DNA from: Streptomyces sp. RB17
GTDB lineage: Bacteria; Actinomycetota; Actinomycetes; Streptomycetales; Streptomycetaceae
Assembly: GCF_009604455.1 (NCBI RefSeq)
Contig: NZ_WEGL01000002.1
Span: 372,001 to 436,000 of the forward strand
Direction: 5' to 3'
Length of the DNA stretch: 64,000 nucleotides
Position 1 is the first letter of the stretch, and each line of letters starts with the position of its first letter. The notes under the pieces were generated by a model that saw nothing but the letters and a program-made list of their open reading frames with translations, was not told where the DNA came from and ran no database searches. Shown piece after piece: positions 1 through 8,037 of this stretch. The translations under genes and the position numbers were made by a program.

Positions 1-57
1 CCGGCCGTGATGGCCGACCCCACCGTGCAGCAGGCCTACCTCGGGGAGGAGCTGTGA
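1..57 (+). CDS. livG: Branched-chain amino acid ABC transporter ATPase LivG, C-terminal end (partial)
   Basis: The reading frame enters from the left edge and ends at TGA 55-57. The last residues read VMADPTVQQAYLGEEL, the usual C-terminus of LivG-type ATPases. The next gene starts at GTG 54 inside this stop (GTGA overlap) and encodes the partner ATPase LivF, so this is the 3' end of livG in a liv operon. Only 18 codons are visible. Confidence 0.75.
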   Translation, partial: PAVMADPTVQQAYLGEEL

Positions 58-887
58 CTCCCGCCCCGGAGCCCCTGCTGACCGTGCGCGATCTGCGGGT
101 CGTGATCGGCGGCCGGCACATCCTGCACGGCGTCGACCTGGAGGTGGCCGCCTCGGGCACCACCGCCCTGCTGGGCCGCAACGGAGCCGGCAAGACGACG
201 ACCGTACGCGGCATCCTCGGCCTGGTCCCGCGAACCGGCAGCGTCCTGCTGGCCGGCGCGGAGACGGTGCGCCTGGCCACCCACGCCCTGGTCCGCCGGG
301 GCATCGGCTACGCCCCCGAGGACCGCGGCGTCTTCGCCGCCCTCAGCGTGGCCGAGAACCTGCGCCTCGCCGAGCGGCCCGGCGCCGGTGAACCGGCCTA
401 CGACCTTGTGTACGAGCTCTTCCCGGAGCTGAGACGCCGGGCCCGGCAGGCCGCCGGCACGCTGTCCGGCGGTCAGCAGCAGATGGTCGCGATCGCCCGT
501 ACCCAGCTCAACGGCAACCGGCTGATCATCGCCGACGAGCCCACCAAGGGGCTCGCGCCCAAGGTGGTCACCGAGGTCGCCCAGGTGCTGGAACGCGCCG
601 CCGAGGCGGTGCCGGTGCTGCTCGTGGAGCAGAACCTCGCCGTGGTGCGCCGCCTCGCCCGCCACTGCGTCGTCCTCGCCGACGGCCGCACCGCGCACCG
701 GGGCCTCGCCGTCGACCTGCTCGCCGACGCGGAGGCGGCCCGCCGGCTGCTCGGCGTCGCCAGCGCGGGCCACGGCGGCACCGGCCACGGAGGCACCGGC
801 CACGGCAGCGCCGGAATGGCGCCCGCCGACCCGTCCGTTCGCACCGCGGCGCGCACCGCCGCCCGGACCACGGAGGCAGACGCCTGA
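54..887 (+). CDS. livF: Branched-chain amino acid-type ABC transporter ATPase LivF
   Basis: This is the second ATPase of a branched-chain amino acid (HAAT) importer and powers uptake through LivH/LivM. Walker A is GRNGAGKTT (residues 41-49), the ABC signature is LSGGQQQ near residue 140, and Walker B is LIIADEPTKGL. The 277-aa product is longer than typical LivF (about 235) because of a Gly/His/Thr tail near residues 240-255, made by a three-fold 15-bp repeat of the GHGGT type. The start is GTG 54, overlapping the livG stop; the stop overlaps livH. The substrate cannot be read: related systems carry leucine, urea or short amides. Confidence 0.9.
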   Translation: MTPAPEPLLTVRDLRVVIGGRHILHGVDLEVAASGTTALLGRNGAGKTTTVRGILGLVPRTGSVLLAGAETVRLATHALVRRGIGYAPEDRGVFAALSVAENLRLAERPGAGEPAYDLVYELFPELRRRARQAAGTLSGGQQQMVAIARTQLNGNRLIIADEPTKGLAPKVVTEVAQVLERAAEAVPVLLVEQNLAVVRRLARHCVVLADGRTAHRGLAVDLLADAEAARRLLGVASAGHGGTGHGGTGHGSAGMAPADPSVRTAARTAARTTEADA

Positions 888-1774
888 TGTCCACCGTCGT
901 ACTGCTCGCCCTCACCGGGCTCGGCCTGGGCGCCCTGTACTTCCTGGTCGCCTCCGGGCTCTCGCTGATCTTCGGGCTGATGGACGTGCTCAACTTCGCC
1001 CACGGCGCCCTGCTGTCCGTCGGCGCCTACGGCACCTGGTGGGCCGCCTCCGGCCACCTGCCCGGTGCCGGACCCGGCGGGGCCGGGTTCGCGCTCGCCG
1101 TCGTCTTCGGCACCGCGGTGGGCACCGTCGCCGCCGTGCTGCTCGAGCTCGCCGTGATCCGCCCGCTCTACACCCGCCCCCGCGAGCAGATCCTCGCGAC
1201 GGTGGGCGTGGGCCTGGCCGTCCCGGCCCTGCTGTCCGCGATCTGGGGGTCCGACGCCCGGCCCTTCCCCGGGCCGAAGGCCCTGTCCGGAACCTTCGGC
1301 CTGCTGGGCGCCGAAGTACCGCTCAACCGCCTGGTGCTGATCGGCGCGGCCCTGCTGGTGCTGACCGGGCTCACGCTGTTCCTCGGCCGCACCCGGCACG
1401 GACTGGTCGTCCGCGCGGGCGTGGAGGACCGGGCGATGGTCACCGCGCTCGGCATCGACGTGCGCAAGGCGTTCACCCTGGTCTTCGCCATCGGCGGCGC
1501 GGCGGCGGCCCTCGGCGGCGCCCTCGGCGGCCTCTACTTCGGTTCCGTGGACCCCGAACAGGGCACCTCGCTGCTCATCTTCGCCTTCGTGGTCGTCGTG
1601 ACGGGCGGCATGGGCTCGCTCACCGGCGCCGCGCTGGCCTCGGTGGCCGTGGGCCTCGTCCAGCAGTTCGCCAACTACTACACCACCGCCGGGCTCGGCG
1701 ACCTCGCCGTCGTCGTCCTGCTCGCCGCCCTGCTGCTCGTCCGGCCGCGGGGGCTCACCGGGAGGCTCGCATGA
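887..1774 (+). CDS. livH: Branched-chain amino acid-type ABC transporter permease LivH
   Basis: Integral membrane permease of 295 aa, the family's normal length. The N-terminal segment SGLSLIFGLMDVLNFAHGAL carries the conserved LNFAHG motif of LivH, and hydrophobic helices run through the protein. It forms the channel together with LivM. It starts at ATG 887, overlapping the livF stop by one base, and ends in an ATGA overlap with livM, so the two are translationally coupled. Confidence 0.92.
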   Translation: MSTVVLLALTGLGLGALYFLVASGLSLIFGLMDVLNFAHGALLSVGAYGTWWAASGHLPGAGPGGAGFALAVVFGTAVGTVAAVLLELAVIRPLYTRPREQILATVGVGLAVPALLSAIWGSDARPFPGPKALSGTFGLLGAEVPLNRLVLIGAALLVLTGLTLFLGRTRHGLVVRAGVEDRAMVTALGIDVRKAFTLVFAIGGAAAALGGALGGLYFGSVDPEQGTSLLIFAFVVVVTGGMGSLTGAALASVAVGLVQQFANYYTTAGLGDLAVVVLLAALLLVRPRGLTGRLA

Positions 1775-2904
1775 CCACCGCCACCCAGCCGCGCGGCCGG
1801 GCCCGCACGGCGGACCATCCCCTCGCCACCCGCTCCGAGCGGCTGCGGCGCGCCACCCGCTGGTGGCCCGCCCTGCTGCTGGCGGTGCTGTGCACCGTTC
1901 CCTACAGCGCGCTGCCGCTGCCGGGCCTGCTCGACGGCCCGATCGGCGGCCCGGGCAACCTGCAACTGCTCGCCCTGTGCCTGCTCTTCGGGGGCCTGGC
2001 CACCGGATACGACCTGCTGCTCGGCCGTACCGGACTGCTGTCCTTCGGGCACGCGCTGTACTTCGCCGCGGGCACCTACGTCACCAACACCGTGATGCTC
2101 GAAGCGGGCCTGCCGTTCGCGGTGTCCGCGCTGCTGGGCCTGCTGGCGGGCGTGGTGCTGTCCGCGCTGTTGGGCGCGGTCAGCCTCAGGGCCGGCGGCA
2201 TCGGGTTCTCCATGGTGACCCTGGCCTTCGCGCAGGCCGCGTCGATCCTCGTGCAGCGCGACCCCGGAGGCGTCACCGGCGGCGAGGAGGGCAGGGCCGC
2301 CCCCGCCGGCGGGCTGCCCGCCTCGCTCGTGGGCATCGAGCACACCGCCAACCTGTACTGGATCGCGCTGGCCTACCTCGTGGTGGTGCTGGCCGTCGTG
2401 CAGTGGACGGTCCGCTCGCCCATCGGCCGGGTCTGGGAGGGCATCAAGGAGAACGAGCGCCGGGTCGAGGTGCTGGGGCTGCGCCCGTACGGCTTCAAGC
2501 TCGTGGCCTTCGTCCTGGCCGGCACGCTCGCCGCGCTGGGCGGCATCGTGTACCTGCTGCTGACGGGCGGCGCCACCCCGCAGACGACCACCTCCGACTT
2601 CACCCTGTCCCTGCTGGTGATGGTGGTGCTGGGTGGCTCGGGCACCCGGTGGGGCCCCATGGCCGGCGGCATCCTGTACACGTGGGCGGACCACCGGCTC
2701 GGCGACCTGGCCGGCTCGGGTGCGGTCGCCGGTCTGCCCGCCGTGGTCCGCGTGCCGCTCTCGCAGCCGCTGTTCCTGCTCGGCGCGCTGTTCGTCGCGG
2801 TGATATACCTGCTGCCCGGCGGCGTGGCACGGCTCCCGGCCCGGCTGCGCGCCGCCCGTGCGTCCCGCGCCGCCACCGACCGCGAGGAGGTCCTCACGTC
2901 ATGA
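1771..2904 (+). CDS. livM: Branched-chain amino acid-type ABC transporter permease LivM
   Basis: Second permease of the liv importer, 377 aa. The start is ATG 1771, in an ATGA overlap with livH; an in-frame extension upstream is only the shadow of livH. Motifs LLLGRTGLLSFGHALYFAAG and WEGIKENERRVEVLGL are typical of LivM. The 3' end overlaps the following hydrolase by ATGA. No periplasmic binding protein gene is visible; it should lie left of the window. Confidence 0.92.
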   Translation: MTTATQPRGRARTADHPLATRSERLRRATRWWPALLLAVLCTVPYSALPLPGLLDGPIGGPGNLQLLALCLLFGGLATGYDLLLGRTGLLSFGHALYFAAGTYVTNTVMLEAGLPFAVSALLGLLAGVVLSALLGAVSLRAGGIGFSMVTLAFAQAASILVQRDPGGVTGGEEGRAAPAGGLPASLVGIEHTANLYWIALAYLVVVLAVVQWTVRSPIGRVWEGIKENERRVEVLGLRPYGFKLVAFVLAGTLAALGGIVYLLLTGGATPQTTTSDFTLSLLVMVVLGGSGTRWGPMAGGILYTWADHRLGDLAGSGAVAGLPAVVRVPLSQPLFLLGALFVAVIYLLPGGVARLPARLRAARASRAATDREEVLTS

Positions 2905-3869
2905 GCCCCACTCCGCGGTACGGCACGACGGCCCGTCAGGACGCGGCCGCAGCGGCGCGCGAGGAGTTTCAGGTGCCGGTGCCCGGCGGGCGGCTGGCCG
3001 TGTCGCGCTGGCCGGCCGACGACCCGGGCGCACCGGTGGTCCTGGCGCTGCACGGCATCACCGCCAACGGCCTGAGCTGGGCGCGCGTCGCCCACCACCT
3101 GGCCGGCCGGGTCACCCTGGTCGCACCCGACCTGCGCGGCCGGGGCCGCAGCGGGCGACTTCCCGGCCCGTACGGCATCGCGGCCCACGCCGACGACATG
3201 GCCGCGGTGGTGGACGCGCTGGGCGTGGGGCGGGTGGTGCTGACCGGCCACTCCATGGGGGCCTTCACCGCGGCCCTGACCGCGGTGCGCCACCCGCACC
3301 TGCTGACGGCCCTGCTGCTGGTGGACGGCGGCGTGGGCTTTCCCGTCCCGGCCGGCCTGGATCCCGACGAGCTGATCACCTCGGTGATCGGCCCGGCCAT
3401 GCGGCGGTTGTCGATGACGTTCCCGGACCGGGAGGCCTACCGCGCGTTCTGGCAGCGGCATCCGGCCTTCGCCGGTCCCTGGTCGCCGTGGGTGGACGAC
3501 TACATCCAGCGCGATCTCGTGGGTCAGGAGCCCGAACTGCGCTCCTCCTGCAGCCTGGAGGCGGTCCGCACCGACGGCGTGGACCAGCTCGGCGGGGAGG
3601 TGTCGGGTGCGGTGCACCGGTTGCCCGGTCCGGCCGTGCTGCTCTGGGCGGAACGCGGCCTGATGGACGAGCCGCAGGGCCTGTACGACGAACAGCGGCT
3701 CACCGCCGCCGGCCTCGACCCCCACCTGGTGCGCACGCGGCTCGTACCCGGCACCAACCACTACACGATCATCATCGGCGACGAGGGCGCCCGGGTGGTG
3801 GCACGGCACCTGCTGGCCGCGGCCGGCGTGGCGGGACCCGAGGGGCCGGGCGGTACGCCGGCACGGTGA
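2901..3869 (+). CDS. Alpha/beta hydrolase coupled to the liv operon
   Basis: Cytoplasmic alpha/beta-hydrolase of 322 aa. The oxyanion motif LHGITANG, the strand LVAPDLRGRGRS, the nucleophile elbow GHSMG and a C-terminal His in GTNHYT complete a Ser-His-acid triad. It starts at ATG 2901 in an ATGA overlap with livM, so it belongs to the transporter operon. That suggests the importer brings in an ester, lactone or amide which this enzyme hydrolyses (inference). The substrate is not readable. Confidence 0.85.
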   Translation: MSPTPRYGTTARQDAAAAAREEFQVPVPGGRLAVSRWPADDPGAPVVLALHGITANGLSWARVAHHLAGRVTLVAPDLRGRGRSGRLPGPYGIAAHADDMAAVVDALGVGRVVLTGHSMGAFTAALTAVRHPHLLTALLLVDGGVGFPVPAGLDPDELITSVIGPAMRRLSMTFPDREAYRAFWQRHPAFAGPWSPWVDDYIQRDLVGQEPELRSSCSLEAVRTDGVDQLGGEVSGAVHRLPGPAVLLWAERGLMDEPQGLYDEQRLTAAGLDPHLVRTRLVPGTNHYTIIIGDEGARVVARHLLAAAGVAGPEGPGGTPAR

Positions 3870-3955
3870 CCTCGCGACTCCGGCCGGGACCTGCGCAGGA
3901 CCGGAAGAGCGGCACGTCCGTCCCGCGGCCGTTCCCGCGCCTGTCCGCTCGGGCG

Positions 3956-5908
3956 TCAGGCGTCCGACAGCAGGTGCAGACGCAGGGCGAGCTGGAGTTC
4001 CAGGGCCTGCTCGGGGGTGTTCCAGTCGGGGCCGAGCAGCGCCTGGATGCGGTCCAGGCGCTGCACGACCGTGTTCACATGCACGTGCAGTTCCTCCTTC
4101 GCCCGGGTCAGGCTCCCGCCGCAGTGGAAGTAGGCGCGCAGCGTGCGGACCAGCTGGGTGCCGCGCTGGTCGTCGTACTCCAGCAGCGGTCCCAGCGCGG
4201 CGGCGACGAACCCGTCCACGTCGTGATCGTCGCCCAACAGCACGCCGAAAAAGCCGAGTTCGGCGACGCTCGCCCCCTGTCCTGCGCGGCCGAGCACCTG
4301 CAGCGCCCGTAGACAGCGCACGGCCTCGGCGTGCGCGTCCGCGATGGCCCGCGGCCCGGCAGCCGGCCCCGCGCCGGCCACCGTGACCGGTGCGCCGGTC
4401 AGTTGGCCGAGCTGCCCGGCCGCGACGGGCGCCGCCTCGCCCGGACCGGTGCCGTCGCACGGGAGCAGCAGCACCACGGCGCCCTCGTGTTCCGCGCTCA
4501 CGCCGCCGCACCCGAACAGGTACTGCACGGCGGCGTCGGCGAGCCGTTCCCGGGCCGCCTCGCCGGACCGGGCGACGAGCAGGAGGTGGGGCCGGTCGAG
4601 GTCGAAGCCGAGGCGGCGGCCGCGGGCCACCAGGCCGGCCGGGTCGCGGTCGGGCACGGTGAGCAGATCGGCGATCAGATCGCCGCGTACGCGGTTCTCG
4701 GTCTCGGCGACCGAACGCCTCAGCAGGAGCAGCAGCGAGGTCACGACGCTGCTCCGCTCGAACAGACGCCGGTCGGGGCCGTCGAGATCCGGCCGCCCGT
4801 ACAGAACCAGACAGCCCAGCAGTTCCTGCCCGGCCAGTACCGCGCAGACCCAGCGCCCGTCGTGGAACACCGCGTGGGCGGCCGCACGGGACCTCTCCGC
4901 CACCGCGACCAGCGCCGCCGCCTCCTCCGCGCCACCGCCGTCCACCCCGCCCCTGGTGAACGCGCCGCCGTGCTCGCCGACCGCGGTGAGCGGCCACCCG
5001 GCGCCGTCGTGCACCGCGACGTCCCCCCGCAGAAGTGCGGCCACGGCGGCGGCCACGTCCGGGACGTCGCCGCCGCGCAGCACCAGATCGGTGAGCCGGT
5101 CGTGCGATTCCTCGGCGCGCTGCATGGCGGCGGAGTGCTCCCGGATCACGGCGTTGGCCTCGGCCAGTTCGGCCAGCGCGGCCCGGGCGTCGGCCATGGC
5201 CTTGGCGGTGTCGATGGCGATGGCGGCGTGGTCGGCCAGGGAGCACAGCAGGGCGACCTCGTCCGGGGCGAACGTGCGGGGCGTACGGTCCGCGGCGAAC
5301 AGGGCCCCGATGACCTGGCCGCCGCTTCCCGACCCCAGCAGCAGCGGCACACCGAGGATCGCGACCAGGCCCTCGTCCAGGACCCCGGCGTCGATGCTGC
5401 CGGTGTGCACGAAGCGGTCGTCGGTGCGGTAGTCCGGGGAGGCGTAGGGGCGTGCGGTCTGCGCGACCAGACCTCCGAGGCCCTCACCCAGCTGCAGGCG
5501 CAGGTTCTGGAACAGTTCCGACACCGAGCCGTCGGTGACCCGCATGTAGGTGTCCCCGGCGTCCTCGTCGGGCAGCGTGAGGTAGGCGGTGTCGGTGCCC
5601 AGGAGCATCCTGGCCCGCCGGACGATGGAGCGCAGCACGGCGTCGAGATCGCGCAGGGCCGCCAGGTCGCCCGCGGTGTCGAAGAGCGCGGCCAGCTCCG
5701 CCTCCCGGCGCCGGTGCTGCCTGAGCGTGGTCTGGACGCGCAGCGCCGCTTCGGTGGCCTGCTCGACCTCCGCGAGGTCCTGGGCGAGGGCACCGCTGCG
5801 CCGGGCCTCGACGGCGACGGCACCGAGGTCCTCGGCGGGGGCGCCCGCGGCGAGGAGTTCGAGCAGCCGGCGCAGGTGACGGGCGACGGACATGGGCTTG
5901 TGCGACAT
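3956..5908 (-). CDS. GAF-domain PucR/CdaR-type transcriptional regulator
   Basis: Product of about 650 aa from ATG 5908 (MSHKPMSVARHL); ATG 5893 is an alternative, and neither has a strong ribosome site. A GAF domain covers roughly residues 85-270 (LGTDTAYLTLPDEDAG, then VALLCSLADHAAIAIDTA). The C-terminus holds a PucR-type helix-turn-helix (YFHCGGSLTRAKEELHVHVN followed by TVVQRLDRIQALLG). Such proteins sense a small ligand and activate catabolic or transport genes. It converges on the liv-hydrolase operon and is head-to-tail with the downstream MHS transporter; either could be its target. Its upstream region is the 15-bp repeat tract. Confidence 0.85.
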   Translation of the reverse strand: MSHKPMSVARHLRRLLELLAAGAPAEDLGAVAVEARRSGALAQDLAEVEQATEAALRVQTTLRQHRRREAELAALFDTAGDLAALRDLDAVLRSIVRRARMLLGTDTAYLTLPDEDAGDTYMRVTDGSVSELFQNLRLQLGEGLGGLVAQTARPYASPDYRTDDRFVHTGSIDAGVLDEGLVAILGVPLLLGSGSGGQVIGALFAADRTPRTFAPDEVALLCSLADHAAIAIDTAKAMADARAALAELAEANAVIREHSAAMQRAEESHDRLTDLVLRGGDVPDVAAAVAALLRGDVAVHDGAGWPLTAVGEHGGAFTRGGVDGGGAEEAAALVAVAERSRAAAHAVFHDGRWVCAVLAGQELLGCLVLYGRPDLDGPDRRLFERSSVVTSLLLLLRRSVAETENRVRGDLIADLLTVPDRDPAGLVARGRRLGFDLDRPHLLLVARSGEAARERLADAAVQYLFGCGGVSAEHEGAVVLLLPCDGTGPGEAAPVAAGQLGQLTGAPVTVAGAGPAAGPRAIADAHAEAVRCLRALQVLGRAGQGASVAELGFFGVLLGDDHDVDGFVAAALGPLLEYDDQRGTQLVRTLRAYFHCGGSLTRAKEELHVHVNTVVQRLDRIQALLGPDWNTPEQALELQLALRLHLLSDA

Positions 5909-5955
5909 GGGCGGGCAACCGTTGCGAAGTCGGTGGACGGTGGAATCGGCGCACG

Positions 5956-6309
5956 GCCGAGGAGGGCATGGCCGAGGGGGGCATGGCCGAGGGGGGCATG
6001 GCCGAGGGGGGCATGGCCGAGGGGGGCATGGCCGAGGGGGGCATGGCCGAGGGGGGCATGGCCGAGGGGCGGGCATGGCCGAGGGGTGGGCACGGTTAGG
6101 GGGGACGGCCGAGGGGGGGGACGGCCGAGGGACGGGCATGGCCGAGGGGCGGGCACGGTCAGGGGGACGGCCGAGGGGGGGACGGCCGAGGGACGGGCAT
6201 GGCCGAGGGGCGGGCACGGTCAGGGGGACGGCCGAGGGGCGGGCATGGCCGAGGGGGGACGGCCGAGGGGGGGGGCATGGCCGAGGGGCCACGGCCAGGG
6301 GGCACGGTC
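5956..6309 (+). repeat. 15-bp tandem repeat tract, G-rich
   Basis: Seven head-to-tail copies of a 15-bp unit (GCCGAGGGGGGCATG, first copy with one change) occupy 5956-6060. Degenerate derivatives follow to about 6309, including a higher-order unit of about 63 bp seen twice (around 6113-6230). The + strand has many runs of four to eight G. The tract lies directly upstream of the GAF/PucR regulator and downstream of the MHS transporter terminator. Confidence 0.9.
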
Positions 6310-6356
6310 GAGGAGGGCCAGGGTCCTCCCCGGCCGGGAAGACCCTGACCCTCCTC
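6310..6356 (-). terminator. Hairpin terminator downstream of the MHS transporter
   Basis: Arms at 6310-6325 and 6341-6356 form a 16-bp stem with one mismatch around a 15-nt loop. It lies 24 nt past the stop of the minus-strand transporter gene and separates it from the repeat tract. There is no T-run, as is usual for actinomycete terminators. Confidence 0.7.
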
Positions 6357-6379
6357 GGCCGGGTGGCGGTGGCGGGCCG

Positions 6380-7759
6380 TCAGGCGGACGCGGCCTTCTG
6401 CTGGTCCGGGGCCGGCTGCGGCGCGGAGCCGTCCGGCTCGATCGCGGTCAGGTCCCTGCCGCGCGTCTCACGGGAGGCGACGACGGCGATCACGGTGATC
6501 AGGGCGGCCAGACCGACGTACACCGAGATCGGGGTGGAGGAGCCGTAGGAGCCGAGCAGCGCGGTGGCGATCAGCGGGGCGGGGGCGCCGGCCGCCACCG
6601 AGGAGAGCTGGGCCCCGATGGAAGCGCCGGTGTAGCGCATCCGGGTGGCGAACAGCTCGGAGAAGAACGCCGCCTGGGGAGCGTACATGGCGCTGTGGAA
6701 GATCAGACCGACGGTGACGGCCAGGACCAGCGCGGGGAACGACCTGGTGTCGAGCAGAGCGAAGAAGGCCCACGACCACAGACCCACGCCGACCGCGCCC
6801 ACCAGGTACACGGGCTTGCGTCCGATCCGGTCGGAGAGCGCACCGAACAGCGGGATCAGGCAGAACTGCACCGCCGAGCCGATGAGCACCGCGTTCAGTG
6901 ACGTCTGCTTGTCGATCTTCAGGTGGTCGACGCAGTAGGTGAGGACGAAAGCGGTGATCACGTAGTACGAGATGTTCTCGGCCATCCGCGCGCCCATCGC
7001 GACCAGGATGTCCCGCCAGTGGTTGCGCACGACCGCGACGAACGGCGGCTGCTCGGCCCGCTGTTCGGCCTTGCGCCGCTCGGCCTTGGCCAGCGCCTCC
7101 TTGAACAGCGGAGACTCGTCGACGGACAGCCGGATCCACAGACCGATCATGACCAGCACGGCGGAGAGCAGGAACGGCACCCGCCAGCCCCAGGAGTTGA
7201 ACGCGTCGTCGCTGAGCACGGTGGTCATCAGGGAGAGCACGCCGACGGCGACCAGGTTGCCGGCCGGTGCTCCGCCCTGCGGCCAGGACGCCCAGAAGCC
7301 GCGTCGCCTCGCATCACCGTGTTCGGACACCAGCAGCACCGCCCCGCCCCACTCGCCGCCGAGGGCGAAGCCCTGGATCAGGCGCAGCGTGGTCAGCAGC
7401 AGCGGAGCCGCGACACCGATCGTGTCGTAGCCGGGGACACAGCCGATCAGGGCGGTGGAAAGCCCCATCATCAGCAGGCTGATCACCAGGAGCTTCTTGC
7501 GGCCGAGACGGTCGCCGTAGTGGCCGAAGACCACCGCGCCGATCGGGCGGGCGGCGAAGCCGATGGCATAGGTGAGGAAGGACAGCAGCGTGCCGGTGAG
7601 CGGATCCGACTCGGGGAAGAACACACGGCCGAAGACCAGGGCGGCGGCCGAACCGTAGAGGAAGTAGTCGTACCACTCGATGGTGGTGCCGATGAGGCTG
7701 GCGGCGACGATGCGGGTAAGGCGGGACGGGGCTGGTGGAGCGCTTGCTGGCGACGACAT
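6380..7759 (-). CDS. MHS-family (metabolite:H+ symporter) MFS transporter
   Basis: Proton symporter of 459 aa with about 12 hydrophobic segments. IEWYDYFLYGSAAALVFGRV near the N-terminus and GHYGDRLGRKKLL in the loop after helix 2 mark the MHS group (ProP, ShiA, KgtP, citrate carriers). The start is ATG 7759, preceded by AGGAAG at good spacing; longer frames upstream have no support. Members carry betaines, organic acids or aromatic acids; the substrate here is unknown. It is divergent from the TDT gene across about 280 bp. Confidence 0.88.
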   Translation of the reverse strand: MSSPASAPPAPSRLTRIVAASLIGTTIEWYDYFLYGSAAALVFGRVFFPESDPLTGTLLSFLTYAIGFAARPIGAVVFGHYGDRLGRKKLLVISLLMMGLSTALIGCVPGYDTIGVAAPLLLTTLRLIQGFALGGEWGGAVLLVSEHGDARRRGFWASWPQGGAPAGNLVAVGVLSLMTTVLSDDAFNSWGWRVPFLLSAVLVMIGLWIRLSVDESPLFKEALAKAERRKAEQRAEQPPFVAVVRNHWRDILVAMGARMAENISYYVITAFVLTYCVDHLKIDKQTSLNAVLIGSAVQFCLIPLFGALSDRIGRKPVYLVGAVGVGLWSWAFFALLDTRSFPALVLAVTVGLIFHSAMYAPQAAFFSELFATRMRYTGASIGAQLSSVAAGAPAPLIATALLGSYGSSTPISVYVGLAALITVIAVVASRETRGRDLTAIEPDGSAPQPAPDQQKAASA

Positions 7760-8037
7760 CGGCACCACTTCCTGGCGTACGACGGGGGACGTTTGCGTGC
7801 TGCCACACCGTAGGAACGTGCAGGCCAGAGGCGTATGTGGTGGGACACCATAGTTTTGGGCGCGGGAGTGCGTGCGGCCACCATGGAGGTGGTGTGCCGG
7901 GTGTGCGCGAGGGCCTCGCTGTTGCGAATGAGTCCTGGGCGCGCCGCGCCGTGGCGATCGCTCGATGTGCGCCATGCCGCGCTTACATCTGGACATGACC
8001 GACAGTGCCCACTCAACCCGAACATAGGCTCCGGGGA

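Noticed and set aside
5956..6060. Possible CRISPR-like array
   Set aside because: The 15-bp units are contiguous with no spacers, and no cas genes are present.
5909..6292. An open minus-strand frame through the repeat tract that would extend the GAF/PucR regulator by more than 100 residues of Pro/Cys/Ala repeats
   Set aside because: It is open only because the repeat unit is a multiple of three; no ribosome site or family homologue supports it, and ATG 5908 gives a normal domain layout.
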